Source: Marinobacter alexandrii
Lineage (GTDB): Bacteria; Pseudomonadota; Gammaproteobacteria; Pseudomonadales; Oleiphilaceae
Direction of reading: 5' to 3'
Assembly (NCBI RefSeq): GCF_005871205.1
Contig: NZ_SWKM01000014.1
Coordinates: 102,001-166,000 of the forward strand
Length of the DNA: 64,000 bases
Under the pieces are notes generated by a model. That model was not told where the DNA came from. It saw nothing but the letters and a program-made list of their open reading frames with translations, and did no database searches. Positions 24,741 through 33,956 of this stretch are shown one piece after another (positions within the stretch are counted from its first letter, which is position 1; each line of letters starts with the position of its first letter). A program made the position numbers and the translations under genes.

Positions 24741-25418
24741 ATGAGCGCGATTAACGCAACAGACGCTTCAGATGTTCTGAGCCAATACCAGCTCAAGCAA
24801 CAGAGCGGCGCCGAAGGTAACAGTGAGCTCGGCAGAAACGAGTTCATGGAACTGATGCTGGCCCAGTTGAAAAACCAGAACCCGCTGGAGCCCCAGGACA
24901 ACGGCGAGTTTATCTCCCAGTTGGCTCAGTTCAGTTCATTGGAAGAAATGCAGAAGCTGTCCAGCAATGTCGATGACGTGGTTGGTCAGTTCCGCTCAAC
25001 CCAGGCACTACAGGCCTCGGCCATGGTTGGCAAGAGCGTGCTGGCACCGTCTCAGATTGGGGTGCTGGGCGCCGAGGGCGTGGTCGATGGAACCATTGAG
25101 GTTCCGGCATCCACCGGTGGCCTGCGGCTTTCGGTTCAGAACCAGCAGGGCGAACTGGTGCGTCAGATTGACCTGGGCAGTAGTCCTGCGGGCGTGCAGT
25201 CCTTCAGTTGGGACGGCCAGGACGGCAACGGCAATCAATTGCCGCCGGGGCCCTACCGGATTGTTGCTGAAGCATCCTACCCGGAAGGCCAACAGCAACT
25301 GGCGACCATGGTTAGCGCTAACGTCGATAGCGTCTCTCTGGGCCAGGGCGGCTCAGTGACATTGAATCTTGCCGGTATGGGTTCGATCGCCCTGTCCGAC
25401 GTCAAACAAATCAACTAA
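24741..25418 (+). CDS. flgD: Flagellar hook-capping scaffold protein FlgD
   Basis: 225 residues. Caps the growing hook and directs FlgE assembly. The conserved N-terminal block NEFMELMLAQLKNQNPLEPQD, then FISQLAQFSSLEEM is present (residues about 33-75). The C-terminal part has the FlgD tudor/Ig-like pattern with SFSWDGQDGNGNQLPPGPYRI. GAGG precedes the start. Confidence 0.95.
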   Translation: MSAINATDASDVLSQYQLKQQSGAEGNSELGRNEFMELMLAQLKNQNPLEPQDNGEFISQLAQFSSLEEMQKLSSNVDDVVGQFRSTQALQASAMVGKSVLAPSQIGVLGAEGVVDGTIEVPASTGGLRLSVQNQQGELVRQIDLGSSPAGVQSFSWDGQDGNGNQLPPGPYRIVAEASYPEGQQQLATMVSANVDSVSLGQGGSVTLNLAGMGSIALSDVKQIN

Positions 25419-25445
25419 TACCGGTGTCAGACCAAGGGGTGAATC

Positions 25446-27347
25446 ATGGCGTTTAATACAGGGCTCAGTGGCCTCCGGGCAGCATCGGTGGATCTGGATG
25501 TCACCGGTAACAATATTGCCAACGCGAGTACCGTCGGTTTCAAGGGCAGCAAGGCGCAGTTTGGCGACCTTTATGCCGGCGGCTTTCTGGGCGCTGGCAA
25601 CGGCACCGTGGGCGATGGCGTACGGGTCCAGGATGTTAAGCAGTCTTTCAGTCAGGGCAATGTCAGCTTCACTGATAGTGGTCTGGACATGGCGATCAGC
25701 GGCGAGGGCTTCTTCATCCTGAATAACAGTGGCGAGACTCGCTATTCACGGGCAGGGCAGTTCGGTATCGATAAGGAAGGCTTTGTCACCAACAACCAGA
25801 ATATGCGCGTTCAGGGCTTCACCGCCGATGGCGATGGCAACCTGTCCGGCATCCGTGGGGATTTGCAGGTTTCAACGGACAACCTCGCGCCACGCCGCAC
25901 CACCAGCCTGTCATCAGACTTGAACCTGGACTCCCGTGAACCGGTACTTGAAACCCGGGTGCGGGATATAGGGCCCCTGGCGTTTACCGACGTCTCGGGT
26001 GAAACCTTCAATGTTCAGTACACCGACGGTACGCCTGACTATTCAGTTGATCTGACGGCGGCAACCACCGCGCGAGAAGCCGCTGCTACTCTGAATAATG
26101 CTCCGGGTTTGAGCGCGTCGGCTACCACCACGGCAACAACGGCTTTGGATGACGGCTACATCACCTCGGCCGGTGCCAGCAACTTTGCCTTCAGTCTCAG
26201 TGTCAACGGCGCTCCGCTGGCGCTGGATACCAGCAACATAACATCGCTGCAGGATCTGGTGGATTCCATCAACAACTCCAGTGAAACCTCTATTTCTGCC
26301 TCGGCGGTAGATGACGGTTCGGGCACCAACGTACTGCGGATCATTCATAACCAAGGTGACACGCTGACCTACCGATATGACGACGACGGCGAACTGAGTA
26401 CCAGTTCCGATGCCGATGTCACCGTTCAGGGCGACATCAACGCGACTGCTGATCGGGTGGTAGCCGGCATTGTTGATCCCGCTGATGGTGATTTCGAGAC
26501 TGCCTTTAATACCTCGCCGATCCGGATTACCAACGAGTTCAATCCCCAGGATCAGCGCACGTACAACCATGCAACTTCGACCACCATCTATGACAGCTTG
26601 GGCAACTCCCACGAATTGACCCAGTTCTATGTAAAAGAGCCGTCACCGGGCGCCGGCATCGGTACCAGTGAGTGGTCGGTTTACGTTGAAATCGACGGTG
26701 AATTGGTTGCTGGAACCGATACCACGCCGTTCACTGCGCGGTTCGACCAGAATGGTAACCTGCAATCCATCAACGGTGATCCCGCCGGCGAGTTTGTGGT
26801 GGACGACTGGGTTCCGAAAGACAGCAACGGTCAGCCTAATGGCGCCGATGGCCCTCCCGCCGCTGGCACTGCGGTTGTGACACCCATTCCCGAGCCCCCA
26901 GCGTCGTCCGCGTTTGTGGTTAATCTTTCGGGTACCACCCAATACGGCGCTGCGTTTGGGGTCAATGACCAGCAGCAGAATGGCTATACCACAGGTCGAT
27001 TGTCTGGGCTGGATGTTTCGGGTACTGGTGTTATCTTTGCCCGGTACACCAATGGCCAGTCACAGTCGTTGGGGCAGGTGGCTCTGGCGTCTTTCAACAA
27101 CACCAACGGCCTATCGCCGGTAGGGGATACATCCTGGGTTGAGACCTTCGATTCCGGGCAGCCGATTTTTGGCGCACCCGACACCGGCACCCTAGGTTCC
27201 ATTCAGGCTAGTTCCGTCGAAGAATCCAACGTTGATCTTTCCGCTGAGCTGGTAAACCTGATCATTGCCCAGCGCAACTACCAGGCCAACGCCAAGACCA
27301 TCGAGACCTCCGATGCGGTCACCCAGACCATCATCAACCTCCGCTAA
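25446..27347 (+). CDS. flgE: Flagellar hook protein FlgE, enlarged
   Basis: 633 residues, clearly longer than common FlgE proteins (about 400-460). N-terminus MAFNTGLSGLRAASVDLDVTG with NNIANASTVGFKGSKAQF, and C-terminus SNVDLSAELVNLIIAQRNYQANAKTIE, are the standard D0/D1 parts. The extra length is in the middle (about residues 170-520), rich in Thr, Ser, Asp and Ala, the surface-exposed D2/D3 region that varies among species. Base composition is like the neighbours, so lineage-specific expansion rather than recent transfer is likely. Confidence 0.93.
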   Translation: MAFNTGLSGLRAASVDLDVTGNNIANASTVGFKGSKAQFGDLYAGGFLGAGNGTVGDGVRVQDVKQSFSQGNVSFTDSGLDMAISGEGFFILNNSGETRYSRAGQFGIDKEGFVTNNQNMRVQGFTADGDGNLSGIRGDLQVSTDNLAPRRTTSLSSDLNLDSREPVLETRVRDIGPLAFTDVSGETFNVQYTDGTPDYSVDLTAATTAREAAATLNNAPGLSASATTTATTALDDGYITSAGASNFAFSLSVNGAPLALDTSNITSLQDLVDSINNSSETSISASAVDDGSGTNVLRIIHNQGDTLTYRYDDDGELSTSSDADVTVQGDINATADRVVAGIVDPADGDFETAFNTSPIRITNEFNPQDQRTYNHATSTTIYDSLGNSHELTQFYVKEPSPGAGIGTSEWSVYVEIDGELVAGTDTTPFTARFDQNGNLQSINGDPAGEFVVDDWVPKDSNGQPNGADGPPAAGTAVVTPIPEPPASSAFVVNLSGTTQYGAAFGVNDQQQNGYTTGRLSGLDVSGTGVIFARYTNGQSQSLGQVALASFNNTNGLSPVGDTSWVETFDSGQPIFGAPDTGTLGSIQASSVEESNVDLSAELVNLIIAQRNYQANAKTIETSDAVTQTIINLR

Positions 27348-27364
27348 ATACCCCTTGAGTAGAT

Positions 27365-27380
27365 TGGCACGACTCCTGCA
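27365..27380 (+). promoter_or_regulatory. Sigma-54 promoter of flgFGHIJKL
   Basis: TGGCACGACTCCTGCA: perfect -24 TGGCACG and a -12 CTGCA (one change from TTGCA) at correct spacing, 42 bases before flgF. A second RpoN promoter at this place is usual in polar-flagellate pseudomonads. Confidence 0.7.
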
Positions 27381-27421
27381 GGAATACTGACAACAGTCAA
27401 AATTCCGGCAGGAGTTTGCCC

Positions 27422-28174
27422 ATGGACAAAGCCCTCTATCTCGGCATGTCTGGCGCCAAGCAAAATATGCTGGGCCAGCGTGCCCATGCCAATAATCTGG
27501 CCAACGTCAGTACCACCGGCTTCAAGAAGGACTTCGCGCAAGCCCGCAGTATGCCAGTGTACGGCGAAGCCTACCCGACCCGTGCCTACGCCATGACCGA
27601 ACGGCCAGGCACCGACATGTCGGCCGGCGCGCTCATGGAAACTGGTCGGAAACTCGACGTTGCCCTGGAAGGCGAAGGCTGGCTGGCGATCCAGAACAAC
27701 GTCGGCGAAGAAGTCTTCACCCGAACGGGTAGCCTGCAGGTTGATGTAAACGGCCTGATGCGGTTGGCCGATGGCGAGCTGGTGCTCGGCAACGGCGGCC
27801 CGGTCGCGCTTCCTCCCTTTGAAAACGTTCAGATTGGTGCTGATGGCACGGTTTCGATTGTGCCGGTTGGCGGCGCTCCGGATGAGCTGGTTGAAGTGGA
27901 TCGGCTCAAACTGGTGAATCCGCCGCTGGACGTACTGGAGAAAGGGCCGGATGGTTTTATGCGGCGCCAGCCGGACCAGGCTATCGACGGCGTTGAGCCG
28001 CCGGATGCCAACCTGCGAGTGGCCACCGGGTTCCTGGAAAGCTCCAACGTTAATGCCGTTGAGGAAATGATTTCCAACCTTCAGCTGTCACGTCAGTACG
28101 AGATGCAGGTGAAGGTGATGACCACGGCCAATGAAAATTCCGAAGCGGCGGCACGGCTGTTGCAGAACCTCTGA
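27422..28174 (+). CDS. flgF: Flagellar basal-body rod protein FlgF
   Basis: 250 residues from the ATG at 27422 (GGAG eight bases upstream). Proximal rod protein. MDKALYLGMSGAKQNMLGQRAHANNL with NLANVSTTGFKKDF near residue 25-40, EGEGWLAIQNN and the C-terminal SSNVNAVEEMISNLQLSRQYEMQVK are diagnostic. First gene behind the second sigma-54 promoter. Confidence 0.94.
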   Translation: MDKALYLGMSGAKQNMLGQRAHANNLANVSTTGFKKDFAQARSMPVYGEAYPTRAYAMTERPGTDMSAGALMETGRKLDVALEGEGWLAIQNNVGEEVFTRTGSLQVDVNGLMRLADGELVLGNGGPVALPPFENVQIGADGTVSIVPVGGAPDELVEVDRLKLVNPPLDVLEKGPDGFMRRQPDQAIDGVEPPDANLRVATGFLESSNVNAVEEMISNLQLSRQYEMQVKVMTTANENSEAAARLLQNL

Positions 28175-28255
28175 TAACCATTGAAGACCATGGCCTGACG
28201 GGCCGAAAGCGGCAAAACATCGCCGCCAATATTGCCCCAGGCAAGGAGAAAAACC

Positions 28256-29044
28256 ATGCATCCAGCACTTTGGGTCAGTAAAACCGGGTTGAGCGCACAG
28301 GACACCAACATGTCCACCATTTCCAACAACCTGGCGAACGTGAACACCACCGGTTTCAAGCGTGATCGGGCGGTGTTTCAGGACCTGCTGTATCAGATCA
28401 ACCGACAGCCCGGCGGATTGAGTACCCAGAATTCGGAGCTGCCATCAGGCCTTCAGCTGGGCACCGGTGTCCGGGTCGTGGGTACGGCCAAGCAGTTTTC
28501 CCAGGGTAACCTGCAGATTACCGAGCAGCCTCTGGACATGGCCGTCAATGGCCGCGGGTTCTTTCAGGTGCAGCTGCCGGACGGTCAGGTCGCTTACACC
28601 CGGGATGGCCAGTTTCAGCTCAATGCCAACGGCGATGTGGTGAACCCGGACGGCTACGCCCTGGAGCCTGCTATTACCATTCCGGAAAACGCGACGACTG
28701 TGACCATTGGCAAGGATGGGACCGTGACGGCGGTAACCGATGATCAGGCTGCCCCGGTGAACCTGGGCCAGATCACGTTGGTGGATTTCATCAACCCACA
28801 GGGGCTACAGGCGATTGGCAACAACCTGTTCAAGGCCACCAACGCCAGCGGTGATCCAGCTCAGGGGGAAGCCGGTTTGGCCGGACTGGGCACCATTGAG
28901 CAGGGCACTGTGGAAGCATCCAACGTTGAGGTAGTTGAGGAATTGGTCAATATGATCACAACTCAGCGTGCCTATGAAATGAACTCCAAGGTCGTCTCCA
29001 CAACCGACCAGATGCTTCAGTTCATCACCAACAATATTGGTTAA
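28256..29044 (+). CDS. flgG: Flagellar distal rod protein FlgG
   Basis: 262 residues from the ATG at 28256, preceded by AAGGAG. Forms the distal rod. MHPALWVSKTGLSAQDTNM and NNLANVNTTGFKRDRAVFQDLLYQ are classic; the FlgG-specific stretch GTGVRVVGTAKQFSQGNLQ and C-terminal ASNVEVVEELVNMITTQRAYEMNSK are intact. Length equals the family norm. Confidence 0.96.
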   Translation: MHPALWVSKTGLSAQDTNMSTISNNLANVNTTGFKRDRAVFQDLLYQINRQPGGLSTQNSELPSGLQLGTGVRVVGTAKQFSQGNLQITEQPLDMAVNGRGFFQVQLPDGQVAYTRDGQFQLNANGDVVNPDGYALEPAITIPENATTVTIGKDGTVTAVTDDQAAPVNLGQITLVDFINPQGLQAIGNNLFKATNASGDPAQGEAGLAGLGTIEQGTVEASNVEVVEELVNMITTQRAYEMNSKVVSTTDQMLQFITNNIG

Positions 29045-29047
29045 GTT

Positions 29048-29749
29048 ATGACACACGTCCTCCGAACCAACCTGCTTGAACGAGTGCCTACTTTGGCGCT
29101 GGTCGGTGCTTTGATCGTGCTCCAGGGGTGCACCGCGATGAGCCGTCCCAGGGCGGTTCCGGACGACCCCCAGTACGCCCCGGTGCGTGCGCAGGCTATG
29201 ATGCAGAAAGACCCGAACTCCGGGGCGATCTTTCAGAGTTCCCGCAACTACAACTTCTATGGCGACACTACTGCGCTGAACGTGGGTGACGTGCTGACCA
29301 TCACGCTGGAAGAGTCCACGCGGGCGAGTAAGAACGCGGAAACCAGCATTACCAAAGACAACGAAATCAGCCTGCCTGAGCCGACCGTTCTCGGTAAGAA
29401 CAACATCGGCCTGAATACCGCGCTTAACCATGAGCGGGATTTTGAAGGTTCGGCCGAGGCGGACCAGAGCAATAGTCTGGCCGGCAACATCACTGTCACG
29501 GTGACCGAAGTGCTACCCAACGGCGTGCTCCGTATCCGAGGCGAGAAGTGGTTGTCACTGACCAACGGAGACGAGTATATCCGCCTCACGGGGCTGGTTC
29601 GGCCCCAGGACATTCAGCCTGACAATACGGTTGCTTCCAACCGGATTGCCGACGCCCGTATTGCCTATGGTGGCACCGGTGATTTTGACCAGGCCAACCA
29701 GATGGGGTGGGTTGCGCGCTTCTTCAACAGTGAGTGGTGGCCGTTATGA
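29048..29749 (+). CDS. flgH: Flagellar L-ring lipoprotein FlgH
   Basis: 233 residues. Outer-membrane L-ring subunit. Lipoprotein signal [13 protein letters not shown] with lipobox cysteine near residue 29. Conserved blocks: [23 protein letters not shown] near residue 57, [15 protein letters not shown], and [22 protein letters not shown]. The stop overlaps the flgI start (ATGA). Confidence 0.95.
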   Translation: MTHVLRTNLLERVPTLALVGALIVLQGCTAMSRPRAVPDDPQYAPVRAQAMMQKDPNSGAIFQSSRNYNFYGDTTALNVGDVLTITLEESTRASKNAETSITKDNEISLPEPTVLGKNNIGLNTALNHERDFEGSAEADQSNSLAGNITVTVTEVLPNGVLRIRGEKWLSLTNGDEYIRLTGLVRPQDIQPDNTVASNRIADARIAYGGTGDFDQANQMGWVARFFNSEWWPL

Positions 29750-30843
29750 GCCTGAAAAGACTTCTGTCCGTGGCGTTGATGCTGACGGTTTGCGCCGCGC
29801 CGGTGCTGGCTGATCGCCTGAAGGATCTGGCGCGAATCAAGGGTGTACGGAACAACCAGTTGGTGGGTTATGGTCTGGTCGTTGGTCTTGATGGTACCGG
29901 TGACAAGGCTCCGTTCACCAACCAGACCTTCCGAAACATGATGAACCAATTCGGTGTCACTCTTCCGGAGGGCGTGAACCCGAACCTGGCAAACGTGGCA
30001 GCGGTGACCGTCAGTGCGACTTTGCCGCCCTTTGCCAAGACCGGTCAGGAACTGGACATTACGGTGTCATCCATCGGCAATGCCGACAGTCTTCGTGGCG
30101 GCACGCTGCTGATGACACCGCTGAAGGGCGCCGATAACAACATCTACGCCATGGCCCAGGGCAGCCTGGTGGTCGGCGGATTTGGTGCCCAGGGCCAGGA
30201 CGGCTCCCGCATCACTGTCAACGTTCCCAGTGTGGGCCGGATTCCTAATGGCGCGACCATCGAGCGTGAAGTGGTATCGCCATTTACCAAGGGCGATACT
30301 ATTACATTCCATCTTCTGCGTCCTGACTTCACTACGGCTCGCCGTGTGGTAGAGGCCGTGAATGGTCATCTTGGCCCAGACATGGCCTATGCCCACGATG
30401 CCACTTCCATTTCGGTGCGGGCGCCCAGGGATCCCTCCCAACGGGTCAGTTTTCTGTCGATCCTTGAAAACATTAATGTCGATCCGGCCCAGGATGCCGC
30501 CAAGGTGGTGATCAACAGCCGCACCGGCACCATTGTGGTTGGACAGAATGTTCAGGTCAGCCCTGCGGCGGTGACCCACGGCAATCTGACCGTCACCATT
30601 CAGGAGAATCCGAACGTGGTTCAGCCCAACCCGCTGGCACAGGGCGAAACGGCTCTGGAGCAGGATTCCCAAATTGCCATTACCGAAGAGCCCGCCCGGA
30701 TGTTCAAGTTTGGGCCGGCGGTCACCCTGAACGACATTGTTCAGGCTGTGAACCAGGTGGGTGCGGCGCCCGGGGATGTCATGGCGGTGCTTGAAGCCCT
30801 CAAACAGGCCGGTGCTCTGCGCGCCGAGCTGATTGTGATCTAG
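29746..30843 (+). CDS. flgI: Flagellar P-ring protein FlgI
   Basis: 365 residues from the ATG at 29746, which overlaps the flgH stop; the longer frame would start inside flgH. Sec signal [22 protein letters not shown], mature [20 protein letters not shown] then [13 protein letters not shown]-terminal [20 protein letters not shown] is a family hallmark. Periplasmic P ring of the motor bushing. Confidence 0.95.
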   Translation: MSLKRLLSVALMLTVCAAPVLADRLKDLARIKGVRNNQLVGYGLVVGLDGTGDKAPFTNQTFRNMMNQFGVTLPEGVNPNLANVAAVTVSATLPPFAKTGQELDITVSSIGNADSLRGGTLLMTPLKGADNNIYAMAQGSLVVGGFGAQGQDGSRITVNVPSVGRIPNGATIEREVVSPFTKGDTITFHLLRPDFTTARRVVEAVNGHLGPDMAYAHDATSISVRAPRDPSQRVSFLSILENINVDPAQDAAKVVINSRTGTIVVGQNVQVSPAAVTHGNLTVTIQENPNVVQPNPLAQGETALEQDSQIAITEEPARMFKFGPAVTLNDIVQAVNQVGAAPGDVMAVLEALKQAGALRAELIVI

Positions 30844-30851
30844 GTGTCGTG

Positions 30852-31859
30852 ATGCAGGACTATCAGGTTCAACAGGCTCAGGTTTACACCGATTTCAACG
30901 GGCTGAACGCGCTGAAATCCCAGGCTCGTACTGACAAGCAGGCGGCCCTGGAAGAGGTGGCGCGTCAGTTTGAGAGCCTGTTCCTGTCGGAAATGCTGAA
31001 ATCCATGCGCAAGGCCGGCGATGTGTTCGCTGAAGGCAACTACCTGAACAGTAGTCAGTCTGAATTCTACCGCGACATGTTCGACAGCCAGTTAAGCCTG
31101 ACCATGGCCAAAGGGCAGGGCTCGGGGCTTGCAGAAGCCCTGGTTCGTCAGCTTGGTGAGCAGACTCCCGGGCTGGCTAGCGATGGCGGCAAGCTGGCGG
31201 CCCACAAGGCCGACCTGGCGGATTACGAGCGCAGCCTGCCGGCTTTGTCGACGAAATTGCCGGAACAGTTGGACCAGGTCACTGAAGTGGCACAGCGGGC
31301 AGAATCGATGGCACCTTCGATGACACCTTCGATGACATCCCAGGCATCCAAAGCACTGCCTGAACAGTTCGATTCGCCGGAGCACTTTGTTCAAGAACTG
31401 TTACCGGTGGCGGAACGGATTGCGGGTGATTCCGGAATCGATCCGAAACTGATGGTGGCCCAGGCGGCCCTGGAAACCGGCTGGGGTCGGCACATGATCA
31501 AGGGGGATGGTAATCAGCCAAGTTTCAATCTGTTCGGTATCAAGGCCGACAGTCGGTGGCAGGGCGAAGCGGTAACCATCACCACCACGGAATACCGGGA
31601 AGGTTTGCCTCTGAAAGAGCAGGCGAAGTTCCGGGCCTATCCTGATTACGAATCCAGCTTCCGCGATTACGTGTCGTTCCTGGAGTCGAATCCACGTTAT
31701 CGCGAGGTGCTGTCCGTGGCCGATCAGCCGGAGATCTTTGCCGACAAGCTCCAGGAAGCGGGCTACGCGACCGACCCCAATTACGGTGAAAAGATCCGCA
31801 GGATCATGGGCCGTGATTCACTGATGACACTGTCCATGGACAGTGAGACTAAGGAGTAA
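30852..31859 (+). CDS. flgJ: Flagellar rod-cap protein / peptidoglycan hydrolase FlgJ
   Basis: 335 residues from the ATG at 30852, with AGGTG overlapping the flgI stop. N-terminal rod-binding domain (LEEVARQFESLFLSEMLKSMRKAGD), C-terminal glucosaminidase domain from about residue 175 with the catalytic glutamate in AQAALETGWGRHMI and NLFGIKAD. Drills the peptidoglycan layer for the rod. The linker holds a short repeat (MAPSMTPSMTS) from a 12-base duplication. Confidence 0.94.
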   Translation: MQDYQVQQAQVYTDFNGLNALKSQARTDKQAALEEVARQFESLFLSEMLKSMRKAGDVFAEGNYLNSSQSEFYRDMFDSQLSLTMAKGQGSGLAEALVRQLGEQTPGLASDGGKLAAHKADLADYERSLPALSTKLPEQLDQVTEVAQRAESMAPSMTPSMTSQASKALPEQFDSPEHFVQELLPVAERIAGDSGIDPKLMVAQAALETGWGRHMIKGDGNQPSFNLFGIKADSRWQGEAVTITTTEYREGLPLKEQAKFRAYPDYESSFRDYVSFLESNPRYREVLSVADQPEIFADKLQEAGYATDPNYGEKIRRIMGRDSLMTLSMDSETKE

Positions 31860-31864
31860 CGGTT

Positions 31865-33913
31865 ATGGCAGGACTGCTGGGTATTGGCCTTACCGGGATT
31901 CTGAGTCATCAGTCGGCTCTGAATACCACGGGCAACAACATCACCAATGCGAACACGCCGGGCTACAGCCGTCAGGAAGTGCAGTTCGAGACCCAGACCG
32001 GCCAGCGCACCGGCGCCGGGTCGATTGGTAGCGGCGTCAGCATTTCCAATATTCGCCGGCTGGCCGACGAGTACCTGGTTCAGCAGGTTCGCGAGGACAG
32101 CACGCTTTCCGGTGAGCAGGAGGCACTCAATTCCGAATTGACCCGGCTGGACAATCTTCTGGGTGGCGAATCCACGGGTTTGAGTAACGCGCTGAACAAT
32201 TTCTTCGCTTCCTTACAGAATGCCGCCGAAGATCCAACCTCTTTGCCACAGCGTCAGCTGGTATTGAGTGAAGCGCAGCAGGTTGTGAATCGATTCCAAG
32301 CGATTAACCAGGAATTCGTGCAGCAGCGGGAGTCGGTTAAGACACAGATGCAACAGGGCGTGAAGGACGCCAACACGCTGCTCAAGAGTATCGCCCAACT
32401 AAATCTGGCAATTTCAGAGTCACCGGGCCTCGCCCAGGGGCAAATACCAAATGAACTGATGGATAAGCGTGACGAAAAGCTTCGGCAGCTATCGGAACTC
32501 GTTGGTATTAAGGTGTCCGAAAGCGAAGGCAGTCAGGTCAATGTCTCCTTGAGCAACGGTTTGTCCCTTGTCGTGGGCAGCAATGCCGCTCAGTTCGGCA
32601 CTCAGGAGAGTGAAGAGGATCCCACGCGCTTGTCGTTCACCCTGTCCAATGGCGGGCGGACGGTTAACGTTGATCAGCAAATCAATGGCGGCACACTCGG
32701 CGGTCTTCGTCGTTTCGACAATGAAGCTCTGAAGCCGGCTTTTGATGAATTGGGCCGGATTGCCATCGCACTCTCGGACACCATGAACCACCAGCATGAA
32801 ATCGGTATGGACCTGGAAGGTGATCTCGGCGGGCTGTTCTTTACAGATATCAACTCGCAAGAGGCTCAACGCAGTCGCGTCGTTGCCAATGGGTCAAACC
32901 AGCAGCCACAGACTGGCCAGCTGGCGGTTGAAATCACTGACAGTTCGGCTCTGGCAGCTGGCAGTTATTCGCTTCAGTTCAGTGGTGACGGGCGCAGTTT
33001 CGAGCTGATCGACAAGGCTACCGGCGAAACGGTTAATCAAGGCCGGTTGCCTGATCCGGTTCAGTCCGAGATTTCCATGCCGGGCTTCAATATTCGCATT
33101 GAAGGTGGCGCCTTCAATGCTGGTGACAAGTACTTGATCCAGCCCAGCAGAAACGCCGCTGAAAGTATTGGTCTTGTGGTAAACCGCGAAGAGGATCTGG
33201 CTTTTGCCAGTCCGATTCGGGCATCGGCGGGTGACCAGAATATCGGCACAGGTGAAATTGACCAGGGCGTGATGCTCAATGTCAGAAACCCGTTCACCAA
33301 TTCCCTGTTGCCGGAATTTTCCCAGCAGGGGCAGTTGTCACCGCCACTGGAAGTACGGTTCCGTGACGATGCCGGGACACTGGTTTATGACCTCTACGAT
33401 GCGTCCAGCGGTGCCCTGGTGCAGTCAGGCGATGCCAGTGCTGTGCCACCGGTCAATACCTTTACGCCGGGGGTGTCGAACAAGCTGTTTCCAGAAGAAC
33501 CCTCTGATCCGAACTATCGCGGTTTTCAGTTCCAGGTGAAGGGTAATCCCGCGCCGGGCGACAGTTTTGTCATCGAGTACAACAGCAATGGTGTCTCCGA
33601 TAACCGCAACGTCGAGCGCCTGGCTGCACTCGGTACGGCTAACAGTCTGAATAACGGCAGTCAGAGCTTCGCCGAAGGGTATGCCGGGCTGGTCGAGGAT
33701 ATCGGCGTGAAAACCCGTCAAAGCCAGCTTGATCTGGATGCCGGTCAGACTCTTCTCGAGCAATCGACCGCCCAGCGCGAGTCCGTGTCAGGGGTAAATC
33801 TCGATGAAGAGGCCGGCAAACTGATCCAGTACCAGGCGGCCTATAACGCCTCGGCACAGGTGATGTCAGTTGCCCAGGATTTGTTCAATACGCTGTTACA
33901 GAGTTTCCGGTAA
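31865..33913 (+). CDS. flgK: Flagellar hook-filament junction protein FlgK (HAP1)
   Basis: 682 residues, on the long side of the family. N-terminus MAGLLGIGLTGILSHQSALN with NNITNANTPGYSRQEV, and C-terminus VNLDEEAGKLIQYQAAYNASAQVM are the D0 halves. The block LADEYLVQQVREDSTLSGEQEAL is typical. Made with flgL and exported by the flagellar apparatus. Confidence 0.95.
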   Translation: MAGLLGIGLTGILSHQSALNTTGNNITNANTPGYSRQEVQFETQTGQRTGAGSIGSGVSISNIRRLADEYLVQQVREDSTLSGEQEALNSELTRLDNLLGGESTGLSNALNNFFASLQNAAEDPTSLPQRQLVLSEAQQVVNRFQAINQEFVQQRESVKTQMQQGVKDANTLLKSIAQLNLAISESPGLAQGQIPNELMDKRDEKLRQLSELVGIKVSESEGSQVNVSLSNGLSLVVGSNAAQFGTQESEEDPTRLSFTLSNGGRTVNVDQQINGGTLGGLRRFDNEALKPAFDELGRIAIALSDTMNHQHEIGMDLEGDLGGLFFTDINSQEAQRSRVVANGSNQQPQTGQLAVEITDSSALAAGSYSLQFSGDGRSFELIDKATGETVNQGRLPDPVQSEISMPGFNIRIEGGAFNAGDKYLIQPSRNAAESIGLVVNREEDLAFASPIRASAGDQNIGTGEIDQGVMLNVRNPFTNSLLPEFSQQGQLSPPLEVRFRDDAGTLVYDLYDASSGALVQSGDASAVPPVNTFTPGVSNKLFPEEPSDPNYRGFQFQVKGNPAPGDSFVIEYNSNGVSDNRNVERLAALGTANSLNNGSQSFAEGYAGLVEDIGVKTRQSQLDLDAGQTLLEQSTAQRESVSGVNLDEEAGKLIQYQAAYNASAQVMSVAQDLFNTLLQSFR

Positions 33914-33956
33914 TGGAACGGGTAACGGTTGGAATGGCAGCGTGAGGTAATCTGCG

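Noticed and set aside
31311..31340. Tandem repeat in flgJ (TTCGATGACA-type unit)
   Set aside because: Only two 12-base units in the linker; too short to treat as a functional repeat.
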